64,000 bases of DNA, from contig NC_090761.1 in the NCBI RefSeq assembly GCF_036898095.1, forward strand, positions 42,203,671 to 42,267,670. The letters run 5' to 3'. The notes beneath the pieces are model-generated. The model had not been told where the DNA came from and did no database searches. It saw only the letters and a program-made list of their open reading frames with translations. A program made the position numbers and the translations under genes. The stretch is from Palaemon carinicauda. Taxonomy: Eukaryota > Arthropoda > Malacostraca > Decapoda > Palaemonidae. Of this stretch, positions 45,472 to 55,288 are shown in pieces (the stretch's first letter is position 1; each line of letters opens with the position of its first letter).

Positions 45472-48120
45472 TTAGGGGAATGTAGTGGTTGAGCCCTCAC
45501 CCACTACTGCACTCGCTGCTAAGAATGGTCCCAGGGTGTAGCAGTTCTCGTAAAGAGACTGGACATCTTTAAGATAAAAAGACGCGAACACTGACTTGCT
45601 TCTCCAATAGGTTGCGTCCATTATACTCTGCAGAGATCTATTTTGTTTAAAGGCCACTGAAGTTGCGACAGCTCTAACTTCATGTGTCCTTACCTTCAGC
45701 AAAGCATGGTCTTCCTCATTCAGATGGGAATGAGCTTCTCGTATCAACAGTCTGATATAATAGGAAACTGCATTCTTTGACATAGGTAAAGAAGGTTTCT
45801 TAATAGCACACCATAAAGCTTCTGACTGTCCTCGTAAAGGTTTAGTTCGTCTTAAATAGAACTTAAGAGCTCTAACAGGGCATAAGACTCTTTCTAGTTC
45901 ATTTCCAACCAAATTTGAAAGGCTTGGAATATCGAACGATTTCGGCCAAGGACGAGAAGGTAGCTCGTTTTTGGCTAGAAAACCAAGCTGTAAAGAACAT
46001 GTAGCCGTTTCAGATGAAAATCCGATGTTCCTGCTGAAGGCGTGTATCTCACTGACTCTTTTAGCTGTTGCTAAGCAAACGAGGAAAAGAGTCTTTAAAG
46101 TGAGATCTTTAAAGGAGGCTGATTGTAGTGGCTCGAACCTTTCTGACATAAGGAATCTTAGTACCACGTCTAAATTCCAACCCGGTGTATCCAAACGACG
46201 CTCCTTCGAAGTCTCAAAAGACTTAAGGAGGTCCTGTAGATCTTTGTTGTTAGAAAGATCTAAGCCTCTGTGACGGAAGACTGCTGCCAACATGCTTCTG
46301 TAACCTTTGATCGTGGGAGCTGAAAGAGATCTTTCCTTCCTCAGGTATAATAGGAAGTCAGCTATTTGGGTTACAGAGGTACTGGTTGAGGATACTGATA
46401 CCGACTTGCACCAGTTTCGGAAGACTTCCCACTTCGACTGGTAGACTCTAAGAGTGGATGTCCTCCTTGCTCTAGCAATCGCCCTGGCTGCCTCCTTCGA
46501 AAAGCCTCTAGCTCTCGAGAGTCTTTCGATAGTCTGAAGGCAGTCAGACGAAGAGCGTGGAGGCCTGGGTGTACCTTCTTTACGTGTGGCTGACGTAGAA
46601 GGTCCACTCTTAGAGGAAGAGTTCTGGGAACGTCCACCAGCCATTGAAGTACCTCGGTGAACCATTCTCTCGCGGGCCAGAGGGGAGCAACTAACGTCAA
46701 CCTTGTCCCTTTGTGAGAGGCGAACTTCTGCAGTACCTTGTTGACAATCTTGAACGGGGGGAATGCATAAAGGTCTAGATGGGACCAATCCAGTAGAAAG
46801 GCATCTATATGAACTGCTGCTGGGTCCGGGATTGGCGAGCAATAAATTGGGAGCCTCTTGGTCATCGAGGTTGCAAAGAGATCTATGGTAGGTTGGCCCC
46901 ATGTGGCCCATAGTCTCTTGCACACATCCTTGAGTAGGGTCCATTCTGTTGGAATGATTTGACCCTTCCGACTGAGGCAATCCGCCATGACATTTATGTT
47001 GCCTTGAATGAACCTCGTTACTAGAGAAAGGTTTAGATCTCTTGACCAGGTGAGGAGGTCCCTTGCGATCTCGTACAACGTCATAGAATGGGTCCCTCCT
47101 TGCTTGGAGATGTACGCCAAGGCTGTGGTGTTGTCTGAGTTCACCTCCACCACCTTGCCTAGAAGGAGGGACTTGAAGCTTTTCAAGGCCAGATGAACTG
47201 CCAGTAGCTCCTTGCAGTTGATATGTAACGTTCTTTGATTCGAGTTCCAAGTTCCCGAGCATTCCCGACCGTCTAATGTCGCACCCCAGCCCGTGTCCGA
47301 TGCGTCCGAAAAGAGAACGTGGTTGGGGGTCTGAACAGCCAGGGGCAGACCCTCTTTGAGGTTGATGTTGTCCTTCCACCAAGTCAGTGATGACTTCATC
47401 TTCTCGGAAATGGGGATCGATACCGCTTCTAGCGTCTTGTCCTTTCTCCAGTGAACAGCTAGGTGAAATTGAAGGGGACGGAGGTGCAGTCTCCCTAACG
47501 AAATGAACTGTTCCAGGGATGAAAGCGTCCCTATCAGACTCATCCACTGTCTGACTGAACATCGGTCCTTCTTTAGCATGTTCTGGATGCATCCTTGGGC
47601 TTGACTTGTTCTGGGGGCCGACGGAAAAGCCCAAAAAGCTTGACTGTGAATCTCCATCCCTAAGTACACTATAGTTTGGGATGGGACCAGTTGGGACTTT
47701 TCCATATTGACCAGGAGACCCAATTCCTTGGTCAGATCTAGAGTCCACTTTAGATTCTCCAGACAGCGACGACTGGAAGAAGCTCTTAGAAGCCAGTCGT
47801 CCAAATAGAGGGAGGCTCTGATATCCGCTAAATGCAGGAATTTGGCAATATTCCTCATCAGTTTCGTAAAGACAAGAGGAGCCGTGCTTAGGCCAAAGCA
47901 CAGGGCTTGAAATTGGTAGACAACCTTTTCGTAAACGAACCTCAGAAAAGGTTGGGATTCTGGGTGGATGGGGACGTGAAAGTAAGCGTCCCTTAGGTCT
48001 AAAGAGACCATCCAGTCTTCCTTCCTGACCGCTGCTAGAACAGACTTTGTGGTCTCCATGGAGAACGTCTGCTTTGTGACAAAGACATTCAGCGCACTGA
48101 CGTCTAGCACCGGCCTCCAC
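45472..48120 (-). CDS. DIRS tyrosine recombinase ORF, element E
   Basis: The YR domain fills the last about 367 codons (from about 46575): an N-terminal helical core-binding region (IADFLLYLRK, KGYRSMLAAVFRHRG), catalytic Arg in KRVSEIHAFSRN, THEVRAVATSVAF (HxxR), ATYW and nucleophile Tyr in SVFASFYLKDVQ. It should recombine the circular cDNA with chromosomal DNA in the nucleus. The same frame is open upstream through the whole RT/RNase H/MT region to the gag stop at 48430, with no ATG between that stop and 48120; 48120 itself is a GTG. The true start is unknown: a spliced or internally started product, or readthrough of the gag stop, are possible. It overlaps the RT ORF for most of its length. 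Confidence 0.85.
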   Translation of the reverse strand: MEAGARRQCAECLCHKADVLHGDHKVCSSSGQEGRLDGLFRPKGRLLSRPHPPRIPTFSEVRLRKGCLPISSPVLWPKHGSSCLYETDEEYCQIPAFSGYQSLPLFGRLASKSFFQSSLSGESKVDSRSDQGIGSPGQYGKVPTGPIPNYSVLRDGDSQSSFLGFSVGPQNKSSPRMHPEHAKEGPMFSQTVDESDRDAFIPGTVHFVRETAPPSPSISPSCSLEKGQDARSGIDPHFREDEVITDLVEGQHQPQRGSAPGCSDPQPRSLFGRIGHGLGCDIRRSGMLGNLELESKNVTYQLQGATGSSSGLEKLQVPPSRQGGGGELRQHHSLGVHLQARRDPFYDVVRDRKGPPHLVKRSKPFSSNEVHSRQHKCHGGLPQSEGSNHSNRMDPTQGCVQETMGHMGPTYHRSLCNLDDQEAPNLLLANPGPSSSSYRCLSTGLVPSRPLCIPPVQDCQQGTAEVRLSQRDKVDVSCSPLARERMVHRGTSMAGGRSQNSSSKSGPSTSATRKEGTPRPPRSSSDCLQTIERLSRARGFSKEAARAIARARRTSTLRVYQSKWEVFRNWCKSVSVSSTSTSVTQIADFLLYLRKERSLSAPTIKGYRSMLAAVFRHRGLDLSNNKDLQDLLKSFETSKERRLDTPGWNLDVVLRFLMSERFEPLQSASFKDLTLKTLFLVCLATAKRVSEIHAFSRNIGFSSETATCSLQLGFLAKNELPSRPWPKSFDIPSLSNLVGNELERVLCPVRALKFYLRRTKPLRGQSEALWCAIKKPSLPMSKNAVSYYIRLLIREAHSHLNEEDHALLKVRTHEVRAVATSVAFKQNRSLQSIMDATYWRSKSVFASFYLKDVQSLYENCYTLGPFLAASAVVGEGSTTTFP

Positions 48121-48617
48121 CCTCCTGTCTTCTTTACCACTAAGAAGAGACGGTTGTAGAAGCCCGGGGATTGATGGTCCCGGACTTTGACTACCGCTCC
48201 CTTTTCTAGTAAGAGAGACACCTCTTGCTTCAAAGCTAGTCTCTTGTCCTCCTCTCTGTACCTGGGAGAGAGATCGATGGGAGACGTTGCTAGAGGGGGT
48301 TTGCGTACAAACGGGATCTTGTACCCTTCTCTGAGCAACTTCACAGATTGTGCATCTGCGCCCCTTTTCTCCCAGGTCTGCCAGAAGTTCTTGAGTCTGG
48401 CTCCCACTGCTGTCTGAAGAAGGTGGCAGTCAGACTCTGCCCTTAAAGGACTTGGTACCTTTTTTCTTCCCACGTCTCCCTTCGGCACGAGCACCTCCTC
48501 TGCTGGAGGCTCTGCCACGAAAGGGCGGAATGAATCTGGACGCTGGAGTGTCCATCCTGGGTCTAGACAAGGTAGGCAAAGGGGTGGCTTTGCGGGCAGA
48601 GGACGCAACCAGGTCAT
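46371..48617 (-). CDS. DIRS RT, RNase H and methyltransferase polyprotein, element E
   Basis: 748 codons from ATG 48617, in the +1 frame relative to gag, which it overlaps by 188 nt. RT (residues about 125-330): SLDLRDAYFHVPIHP with Asp207, ALCFGLSTAP and YLDDWLLRAS (271-280). RNase H (about 430-560): FSDASDTGWG (Asp438), NCKELLAV (Glu470), VNSDNTTAL (Asp495) and MADCLSR (Asp546). The MT-like domain (about 575-665), TIDLFATSMTKRLPIY to LYAFPPFKIVNKV, has FPPF at the place of the (D/N/S)PP(Y/F/W) motif of Dam-type N6-adenine methyltransferases, as described for the DIRS1 group. All catalytic residues are present. How it is expressed from the gag frame is unknown. Confidence 0.9.
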   Translation of the reverse strand: MTWLRPLPAKPPLCLPCLDPGWTLQRPDSFRPFVAEPPAEEVLVPKGDVGRKKVPSPLRAESDCHLLQTAVGARLKNFWQTWEKRGADAQSVKLLREGYKIPFVRKPPLATSPIDLSPRYREEDKRLALKQEVSLLLEKGAVVKVRDHQSPGFYNRLFLVVKKTGGWRPVLDVSALNVFVTKQTFSMETTKSVLAAVRKEDWMVSLDLRDAYFHVPIHPESQPFLRFVYEKVVYQFQALCFGLSTAPLVFTKLMRNIAKFLHLADIRASLYLDDWLLRASSSRRCLENLKWTLDLTKELGLLVNMEKSQLVPSQTIVYLGMEIHSQAFWAFPSAPRTSQAQGCIQNMLKKDRCSVRQWMSLIGTLSSLEQFISLGRLHLRPLQFHLAVHWRKDKTLEAVSIPISEKMKSSLTWWKDNINLKEGLPLAVQTPNHVLFSDASDTGWGATLDGRECSGTWNSNQRTLHINCKELLAVHLALKSFKSLLLGKVVEVNSDNTTALAYISKQGGTHSMTLYEIARDLLTWSRDLNLSLVTRFIQGNINVMADCLSRKGQIIPTEWTLLKDVCKRLWATWGQPTIDLFATSMTKRLPIYCSPIPDPAAVHIDAFLLDWSHLDLYAFPPFKIVNKVLQKFASHKGTRLTLVAPLWPAREWFTEVLQWLVDVPRTLPLRVDLLRQPHVKKVHPGLHALRLTAFRLSKDSRELEAFRRRQPGRLLEQGGHPLLESTSRSGKSSETGASRYQYPQPVPL

Positions 48618-50863
48618 GAGTGTCTTTTTTAATCAAGGAGGCAGCAATCTCCTTTATCAACTCCTCTGGGAAAAGGCACTTTGAGAGAGGAGCAAACATA
48701 AGTTCCGATCTCTGACACGGTGTTACTCCAGCTGACAAGAAAGAGCAAAGGTTTTCCCGTTTCTTGAGGACCCCGGAAACGAACGAAGCCGCAAGCTCAC
48801 TGGAACCGTCACGTATGGCCTTGTCCATGCAGGACATAATGAGCATGGAAGTTTCCTTGTCAGAAGGGGAGATCTTCCTGCTCAACGCTCCCAAACACTA
48901 ATCCAAAAAGTTAAAAACCTCGAAGGCTCTGAACACTCCTTTCATCAGATGGTCTAAGTCTGAAGGAGACCAACAAATCTTAGAGCGTCTCATGGCTAGC
49001 CTGCGGGGAGAGTCTACTAGACCTGAGAAGTCGCCCTGGGCAGAGGCAGGAACTCCCAAGCCGAGAACTTCTCCCGTGGCATACCAGACGCTCGATCTGG
49101 AAGAGAGTCTCGCAGGGGGAAACGTGAATGCTGTCTTCCCAAGGTTCTTTTTGGACTGCATCCATTCTCCCAACACTCGTAAAGCTCTCTTAGACGAGCG
49201 GGCGAGGACGAGCTTCGTAAAGGCAGGCGCGGATGACTGCGTGCCTAAAGCGAACTCAGATGGAGGAGAGCGTGGGGCCGCAGAAACAAACTGATCAGGA
49301 TACATCTCCCTGAACAGTGCAAGAACTTTCCTAAAGTCCAAGGAGGGTTGCGTGGTCTTGGGTTCGTCGATGTCCGTATGCGGATCGTCAATGTGTGCAG
49401 CGTCGTCATCATCAGAGAGTCCATCATCTGAAAACTGAGGAGGAAGCGGCAAAGGAGTAGGAATCGGCTGGTCAGCTGAGTCCGGCAGCACGGGTGCATG
49501 CGTGACTGAACCGGACGCAACGTCATGGAACTGTTGCCCAGTCTGTGAACTGGCAACAACCATAGCAGCGCGGGGGCGCAAAGCGTCTACTCCAGACTGT
49601 CTAGTCTGCTGTGGGCGAGTAGTGGTAACCACACTGGGTTGCGGAGGTTGACGCACCGCGTCAAAACAAAACAACTTAGGTTGTTGTTGTAACTCGCGAG
49701 CGTCAACGGAAGGTTCCGTGCGTCGCTGAACGTCAACATGCGGTTGGCAGGGTACACTGGAACGCATGGGTGACGGGACTCTCACAGCTGGAGTGCGGGA
49801 GAAGGTAGCCTCAGCGTCCACTGGACGCACAACCGTGGGTGGTTGTAGGCTAGCGGTTGGTGCAGCGTCAACCTTCTCCGCACGAAAGTCCTGCATCAAT
49901 GACGTTAACTGTGTCTGCATTGTCTGCAGCAAAGACCACTTAGGGTCTACAGTAGCAGGTGCGGCAACAGACGGTGTTACTGCCTGATGCGGTACCGCTT
50001 TGCCTCTCTTAGGAGGTGTGCAGTCATCGGAAGACTGCAGCGAGTCCGAACTGACCCAGTGGCTACAACTGGGCCGTTGGACTTGCGCGGAAGGGACCGA
50101 CTTGCGCTTAAGAGGCCGCGAGACCTTGGTCCATGGTTTCTTTCGAGAAACCTCTTCCGCAGACGAGGAATAAATGGGCTCTCTCGTCTTCGTGTGGGTG
50201 GGGCGATCTTGGTTAGATACGTCCGAAACCACGGAGGGAACGTCTGTTCGCTGATTAAAGCCTCTCGAACCCTTTGGTCGTACGACATTGCTTCTCCCCT
50301 GGGCTTGGGAGCTTGCAAGAGGTCCCGGACTGGGAGGACGACAGGCACGAACAGACGAACCCTCAAGCGCAACACTATCTACAACACTTTCCACAACACT
50401 ACCACTCACTTTGTCACTACCCACTGCACTCTTACACTTCAACTCCTTGACGTCTGCCATGAGTTGGTTACGGTCACTCGCCAATGACTCGACTCTCTCA
50501 CCCAGAGCCTGGATGGCACGCATCATATCTGCCATCGAAGGTTGTTGAGTGCTAGAAGGGGGATCAGGAGCAACCACTACAGGGGAAGGAATAGGTTGTG
50601 GGGCATGAGGAGAGGAAAAATCAACGGAGCGAGATGAACTTCTCCTGACTCTATCTCTCTCTAGCCTACGTGTGTATTTCTGGAATTCGATGAAATCGAA
50701 TTCCGAAAGCCCAACGCATTCCTCACATCGATCTTCCAACTGACAGGTCTTATCCCGACAATTGGAACAAACTGTGAGGATCGATAGAGGCCTTCGGAAG
50801 ACGCCTTGAACAGTCCCTAGCATTACATTTCCTGAATTTAGGGACTTGAGAAGGGTCAGCCAT
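48430..50863 (-). pseudogene. gag-like ORF1 of element E, two lesions
   Basis: Starts at ATG 50863 (MADPSQVPKFRKC), aligned with F gag. A single-base shift near 50771-50776 moves the frame just before VCSNC. The long frame then runs to a TAG at 48898, where F has a Trp codon (NFLDW), and homology continues to the true stop TGA at 48430. Features: an N-terminal Cys-rich segment (CSNC...CQLEDRCEEC); a heptad-like stretch MADMMRAIQALGERVESLAS; Pro/Val-rich repeats; a conserved C-terminal domain (MSCMDKAIRDGSSELAASFV, LMFAPLSKCLFPEEL); and a basic Gly/Arg tail (PPFRGRASSRGGARAEGRRG). Probably the nucleic-acid-binding structural protein. Confidence 0.8.
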
Positions 50864-51059
50864 CTTGAATTAGTCAAAGGGGAATTCAAAATCTATCCAA
50901 AGTCGTCAACAAATAATCCAAAATCAATAAAAGAATGCAAGGATGTATTGAAGATAACGTCTGCAAAGCGAAAGCTCAAAACTAGAAATGTGTACTTCAC
51001 CAAAATATGTGAAAACCAATCCAGTAAGCAACAGCGAATTTAGTAGGTCTTGCCGGTGG

Positions 51060-51244
51060 CACGACAGAGAGAAAATTGAGTTCTGTGTTTACATTGAGTA
51101 CTGAGTACCTGCTCGACAGATGGCGCTGTTGATGTACACCCCCTACCTGCATAGCGATCGCTGGCGTATTTTGAACGTAGAGTTTTTCTGTCGGGCAGCA
51201 GAGCTGCAGCTTATATAATCACCGGCTAAGTTTAATATTGAAAA
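51060..51244 (-). repeat. Element E 5' inverted terminal repeat
   Basis: Matches the inverse of 44750-44925. Similarity ends at the AATTTTCTC / GACAGAGAG boundary. Confidence 0.82.
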
Positions 51245-51654
51245 TTGTAGGTTAAGAATGGTCTATACAATATAGGACTTGGGATAAGAGACTTGAATAA
51301 CTCTTTAAGATTCATATACTGTAATCCATAAAAAACTTTGTTGAAAAGAAAATCCAAAATTTTAAAAAAGCTATAAAGCTATGATCTCTCTTTTATATTC
51401 AAGGAATGTTGTAACATAGAAGATCACTTTGTCAGCTAATTATTTTGCTTAATTAAAGCTTCCAGTCCCTCGTCATTAATAATCACTCAAATAAATAAAT
51501 AAAAAAAATCAGTAATGGTAAAATTTCTAAGGACAATAGTGTCTATATTATCACCTTTATCTGCAATACAAATATAATCTACTACCTTTTTTATAATCAA
51601 GAACAATGAAAATAACAATGTATACAATCAATTACCTTGAATCAAGAACAAAAT
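51245..51654. other. AT-rich spacer between elements E and F
   Basis: 410 bp, no gene, exon or repeat end recognised. Presumably intronic OSGEP sequence. Confidence 0.5.
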
Positions 51655-51985
51655 ATGTTATTTTCATTAGTAAAATAAATTTTTGAATATACTTACCCGA
51701 TAATCATGTAGCTGTCAACTCCGTTGCCCGACAGAATTCTACGGGAGGGATACGCCAGCTATCACTATACTAGAAGGGGGTGTACTCACCAGCGCCACCT
51801 GTGGCCAGGTACTGCAGTACTTCTTGTTGACACCACCTCACTTTTTCCTCGGTCCACTGGTTCTCTATGGGGAGGAAGGGTGGGTCAATTAAATCATGAT
51901 TATCGGGTAAGTATATTCAAAAATTTATTTTACTAATGAAAATAACATTTTTCAATATTAAACTTACCCGATAATCATGTAGCTG
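51655..51985 (-). repeat. Element F 3' terminal unit and ICR
   Basis: Unit 51655-51948 with complementary edges; the inner repeat from 51949 ends GATAATCATGTAGCTG. The join AAAATAACATTTTTCAATAT equals the inverse of the element's outer ends. Confidence 0.83.
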
Positions 51986-52099
51986 ATTCACACCCAGGGG
52001 GGTGGGTGAAAACCAGTGTACATGACTAAAGGATAGCTAAGTATCCCGTATTTCATATAATCAGTTATTTCAGAATAACAATGAAATAATAAGTACCTG

Positions 52100-52154
52100 G
52101 TAAGGAAGTCGACTTGAACCGTTACTCTGCCTTTATTAAGTTCGTCTTCCTTAC
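52100..52154 (-). promoter_or_regulatory. 3' UTR hairpin, element F
   Basis: GTAAGGAAGTCGACTTGAAC with the arm TTCGTCTTCCTTAC. The core arms match family 1 although the loop differs. Confidence 0.55.
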
Positions 52155-52384
52155 TGAGCGCAGCGTTCCTCTTAGGAGGCTGAATCAACTCTAAGGTGCT
52201 AAAGTATACAGGGCTGCAACCCATACTAAAGGACCTCTACACAACCTCTAACCCAGGCGCTTCTCAAGAATGAATTGACCACCCGCCAAATCAAAAAGGA
52301 TGCGGAAGGCTTCTTAGCCTACCGTAACAACCCAAAAAACAACAATAAAAGCATTCAAGAGAAAGGTTAAAAAAGGTTATGGGA

Positions 52385-55288
52385 TTAAGGGAATGTAGTG
52401 GCTGAGCCCTCACCTACTACTGCACTCGCTGCTACGAATGGTCCCAGGGTGTAGCAGTTCTCGTAAAGAGACTGGACATCTTTAAGATAAAATGATGCAA
52501 ACACTGACTTGCTCCTCCAATAAGTTGCATCCATAATGCTCTGCAGAGAACGGTTCTTATTAAAGGCCATCGAAGTGGCTACGGCTCTCACTTTGTGGGT
52601 CCTTACCTTCAGCAAAGCAAGGTCTTCATCCTTCATGTGAGAATGGGCTTCTCTAATCAGAAGCCTTATATAATACGAAACTCCGTTTTTGGACATGGGC
52701 ATCGAAGGTTTCTTGATTGCACACCATAAGGCTTCTGACTGTCCTCGTATAGGTTTTGACCTATTAAGATAATATTTCAGAGCCCTGACAGGGCAAAGAA
52801 CTCTTTCTAGCTCGTTACCTACCATGTTGGAAAGGCTAGGAATTTCAAACGATCTAGGCCAAGGACGTGAAGGAAGTTCATTCTTAGCTAAAAATCCGAG
52901 CTGTAAAGAACATGTTGCAGATTCGGATGTGAACCCAATGTTCTTGCTGAAGGCATGAACCTCACTGACTCTTTTAGCTGTTGCAAGGCAGACGAGGAAA
53001 AGAGTCTTGAGGGTAAGGTCCTTGAAGGAAGCTGACTGGAGAGGTTCGAACCTAGGAGACATAAGGAACCTTAAGACTACGTCTAGATTCCAGCCTGGAG
53101 TGGGTAAACGACGTTCTTTAGAAGTCTCAAAAGACTTAAGGATGTCTTGAAGGTCCTTGTTGGAAGAAAGGTCCAAACCTCTGTGGCGGAGAACTGAAGC
53201 CAACATACTTCTGTACCCTTTAATCGTAGGAGCCGAAAGGGATCTCTCATTCCTTAGATGTAATAGGAAGTCAGCTATTTGGGTTACAGAGGTATTGGTA
53301 GAGGAAACTGCATTGGCTCTACACCAGCTTCGGAAGACTTCCCACTTGGATTGGTAGACTCTACGAGTGGATACCCTCCTTGCTCTGGCAATCGCACTGG
53401 CTGCCTCCTTCGAAAAGCCTCTAGCTCTAGCGAATCTTTCGACAGTCTGAAGGCAGTCAGACGAAGAGCGTGGAGGTTTGGGTGCACCTTGTCTACGTGA
53501 GGTTGACGTAGAAGGTCCACTCTTAGAGGGAGAGTCCTGGGGACGTCGACCAGCCATTGTAGTACCTCTGTGAACCATTCTCTTGCAGGCCAAAGGGGAG
53601 CAACCAGCGTCAGCCGTGTCCCTTCGTGCGAGACGAACTTCTGAATGACTCTGTTGATGATCTTGAACGGTGGGAATGCGTAAAGGTCGAGATGGGACCA
53701 ATTCAGCAGAAAAGCATCCACATGAACTGCTGCTGAGTCTGGAACTGGGGAACAGTACAAAGGAAGCCTCTTGGTCATGGAGGTGGCAAACAGATCTATC
53801 GTAGGCTGACCCCACAAGGTCCAAAGTCTGTTGCACACGCTCTTGTGAAGAGTCCATTCCGTGGGGATGACTTGATCTTTTCTGCTTAGGCGATCTGCTG
53901 AGACGTTCATGTTGCCCTGAATGAACCTCGTTACTAGAGTGAGGTTTAGACTTCTTGACCAAATGAGGAGGTCCCTTGCTATCTCGTACAGGTTCCTCGA
54001 ATGGGTCCCTCCCTGCTTGGAGATGTAAGCCAAGGCTGTGGTGTTGTCGGAGTTCACCTCCACCACCTTGCCTAGCAGGAGGGACTTGAAGTTCATTAGG
54101 GCCATATGAACTGCCAGTAGCTCCTTGCAGTTGATGTGGAGCGTTTCCTGTTCCCTGTTCCACGTTCCCGAGCATTCCTGTCCGTTCAAGGTCGCGCCCC
54201 AGCCCGAGTCTGATGCATCCGAGAAGAGATGAAGATTGGGGGTCTGAATCGCTAACGATAGGCCCTCCTTGAGAAGGAGGTTGGTCTTCCACCACAAGAG
54301 AGTGGTCTTCATCTCTTTGGTGACAGGGATAGAGACTGCTTCGAGCGTCAATTCCTTGTCCCAATGAGCTGCTAGATGGAATTGGAGAGGGCGGAGGTGG
54401 AGTCTCCCTAACTCGACGAACAGGGCTAATGATGACAGGGTCCCTGTGAGACTCATCCACTGTCTCACCGAGCAACTGTTCCTCTTCAGCATGCTCAGGA
54501 TGCAATCTAGGGCTTGGCTTATCCTTGGGGCCGATGGAAAAGCCCGAAAATCCTGACTCCGAATCTCCATTCCCAGGTAAACTATGGATTGGGAGGGAAT
54601 GAGCTGGGACTTTTCTAAGTTGACTAACAGACCCAGTTCCTTGATCAAGTCTAAAGTCCAGTTGAGACTCTCCAGACAGCGACGACTCGTGGAGGCTCTC
54701 AACAGCCAGTCGTCTAAATAAAGGGAGGCTCTGATGTCCGATAAGTGGAGGAATTTTGCAATATTCCTCATCAGATGCGTAAACACCATAGGAGCTGTGC
54801 TTAGGCCAAAACACAGGGCTTGGAATTGGTACACAACCTTTCCAAAAACGAATCTCAGGAAAGGTTGGGAGTCTGGATGAATAGGAACGTGAAAGTAAGC
54901 GTCTTTCAGATCCAACGAGACCATCCAGTCCTCCTGCCTGACCGCTGCTAGGACCGACTTCGTCGTCTCCATAGTGAACGTCTGCTTGGTGACATAAGCA
55001 TTGAGCGCGCTGACGTCCAGCACTGGTCTCCAACCTCCTGTCTTCTTGGCCACCAGAAAGAGACGGTTGTAGAAGCCCGGGGATTGATGGTCCCGGACTA
55101 TAACCACTGCCTTCTTCTGTAACAGGAGCGACACCTCCTGGTGCAACGCTAGCCTCTTGTCCTTTTCCTTGTAGTTGGGAGAGAGGTTGATGGGAGAAGT
55201 GGTCAGAGGGGGTTTGCGGCAGAATGGTATCCTGTAACCCTCCCTTAGCCACCTGACAGACTGGGCGTCTGCACCTCTCCTTTCCCAA
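52385..55288 (-). CDS. DIRS tyrosine recombinase ORF, element F
   Basis: 967 codons from ATG 55288. The YR domain lies in the last about 370: IADFLLHLRN, KGYRSMLASVLRHRG, box I KRVSEVHAFSKN, HxxR in THKVRAVATSMAF, ATYW and nucleophile Tyr in SVFASFYLKDVQ. The upstream about 600 codons overlap the RT ORF in another frame and show no known fold. The frame is the gag frame, opening right after the gag stop at 55343, so readthrough of that TGA would give a gag-YR fusion. Distances gag stop to RT stop (2,059 nt) and RT stop to YR stop (899 nt) equal those in E. Confidence 0.88.
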   Translation of the reverse strand: MGKERCRRPVCQVAKGGLQDTILPQTPSDHFSHQPLSQLQGKGQEASVAPGGVAPVTEEGSGYSPGPSIPGLLQPSLSGGQEDRRLETSAGRQRAQCLCHQADVHYGDDEVGPSSGQAGGLDGLVGSERRLLSRSYSSRLPTFPEIRFWKGCVPIPSPVFWPKHSSYGVYASDEEYCKIPPLIGHQSLPLFRRLAVESLHESSLSGESQLDFRLDQGTGSVSQLRKVPAHSLPIHSLPGNGDSESGFSGFSIGPKDKPSPRLHPEHAEEEQLLGETVDESHRDPVIISPVRRVRETPPPPSPIPSSSSLGQGIDARSSLYPCHQRDEDHSLVVEDQPPSQGGPIVSDSDPQSSSLLGCIRLGLGRDLERTGMLGNVEQGTGNAPHQLQGATGSSYGPNELQVPPARQGGGGELRQHHSLGLHLQAGRDPFEEPVRDSKGPPHLVKKSKPHSSNEVHSGQHERLSRSPKQKRSSHPHGMDSSQERVQQTLDLVGSAYDRSVCHLHDQEASFVLFPSSRLSSSSCGCFSAELVPSRPLRIPTVQDHQQSHSEVRLARRDTADAGCSPLACKRMVHRGTTMAGRRPQDSPSKSGPSTSTSRRQGAPKPPRSSSDCLQTVERFARARGFSKEAASAIARARRVSTRRVYQSKWEVFRSWCRANAVSSTNTSVTQIADFLLHLRNERSLSAPTIKGYRSMLASVLRHRGLDLSSNKDLQDILKSFETSKERRLPTPGWNLDVVLRFLMSPRFEPLQSASFKDLTLKTLFLVCLATAKRVSEVHAFSKNIGFTSESATCSLQLGFLAKNELPSRPWPRSFEIPSLSNMVGNELERVLCPVRALKYYLNRSKPIRGQSEALWCAIKKPSMPMSKNGVSYYIRLLIREAHSHMKDEDLALLKVRTHKVRAVATSMAFNKNRSLQSIMDATYWRSKSVFASFYLKDVQSLYENCYTLGPFVAASAVVGEGSATTFP

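Larger units (their letters stand above)
44723..51244 (-). mobile_element. DIRS-like element E, nearly intact family-1 copy
   Basis: 6,522 bp. The 3' edge at 44723 is ATGTTATTTTTATTAATAAA; the 5' edge at 51244 reads, on the reverse strand, TTTTCAATATTAAACTTAGC. The 5' end and the inverted copy in the 3' unit share private variants (GCAGCTCTGCTGCCCGACAG), so the insertion is probably young. It encodes gag, RT-RNase H-MT and YR. The only lesions I see are one frameshift and one nonsense change, both in gag. Confidence 0.9.

Noticed and set aside
45971..47196. Plus-strand open frames opposite the DIRS genes (also 10054-10476, 15971-17034, 53157-53500, 57365-57707)
   Set aside because: They are antisense shadows of conserved RT, MT, YR and gag codons and show no motif of their own.
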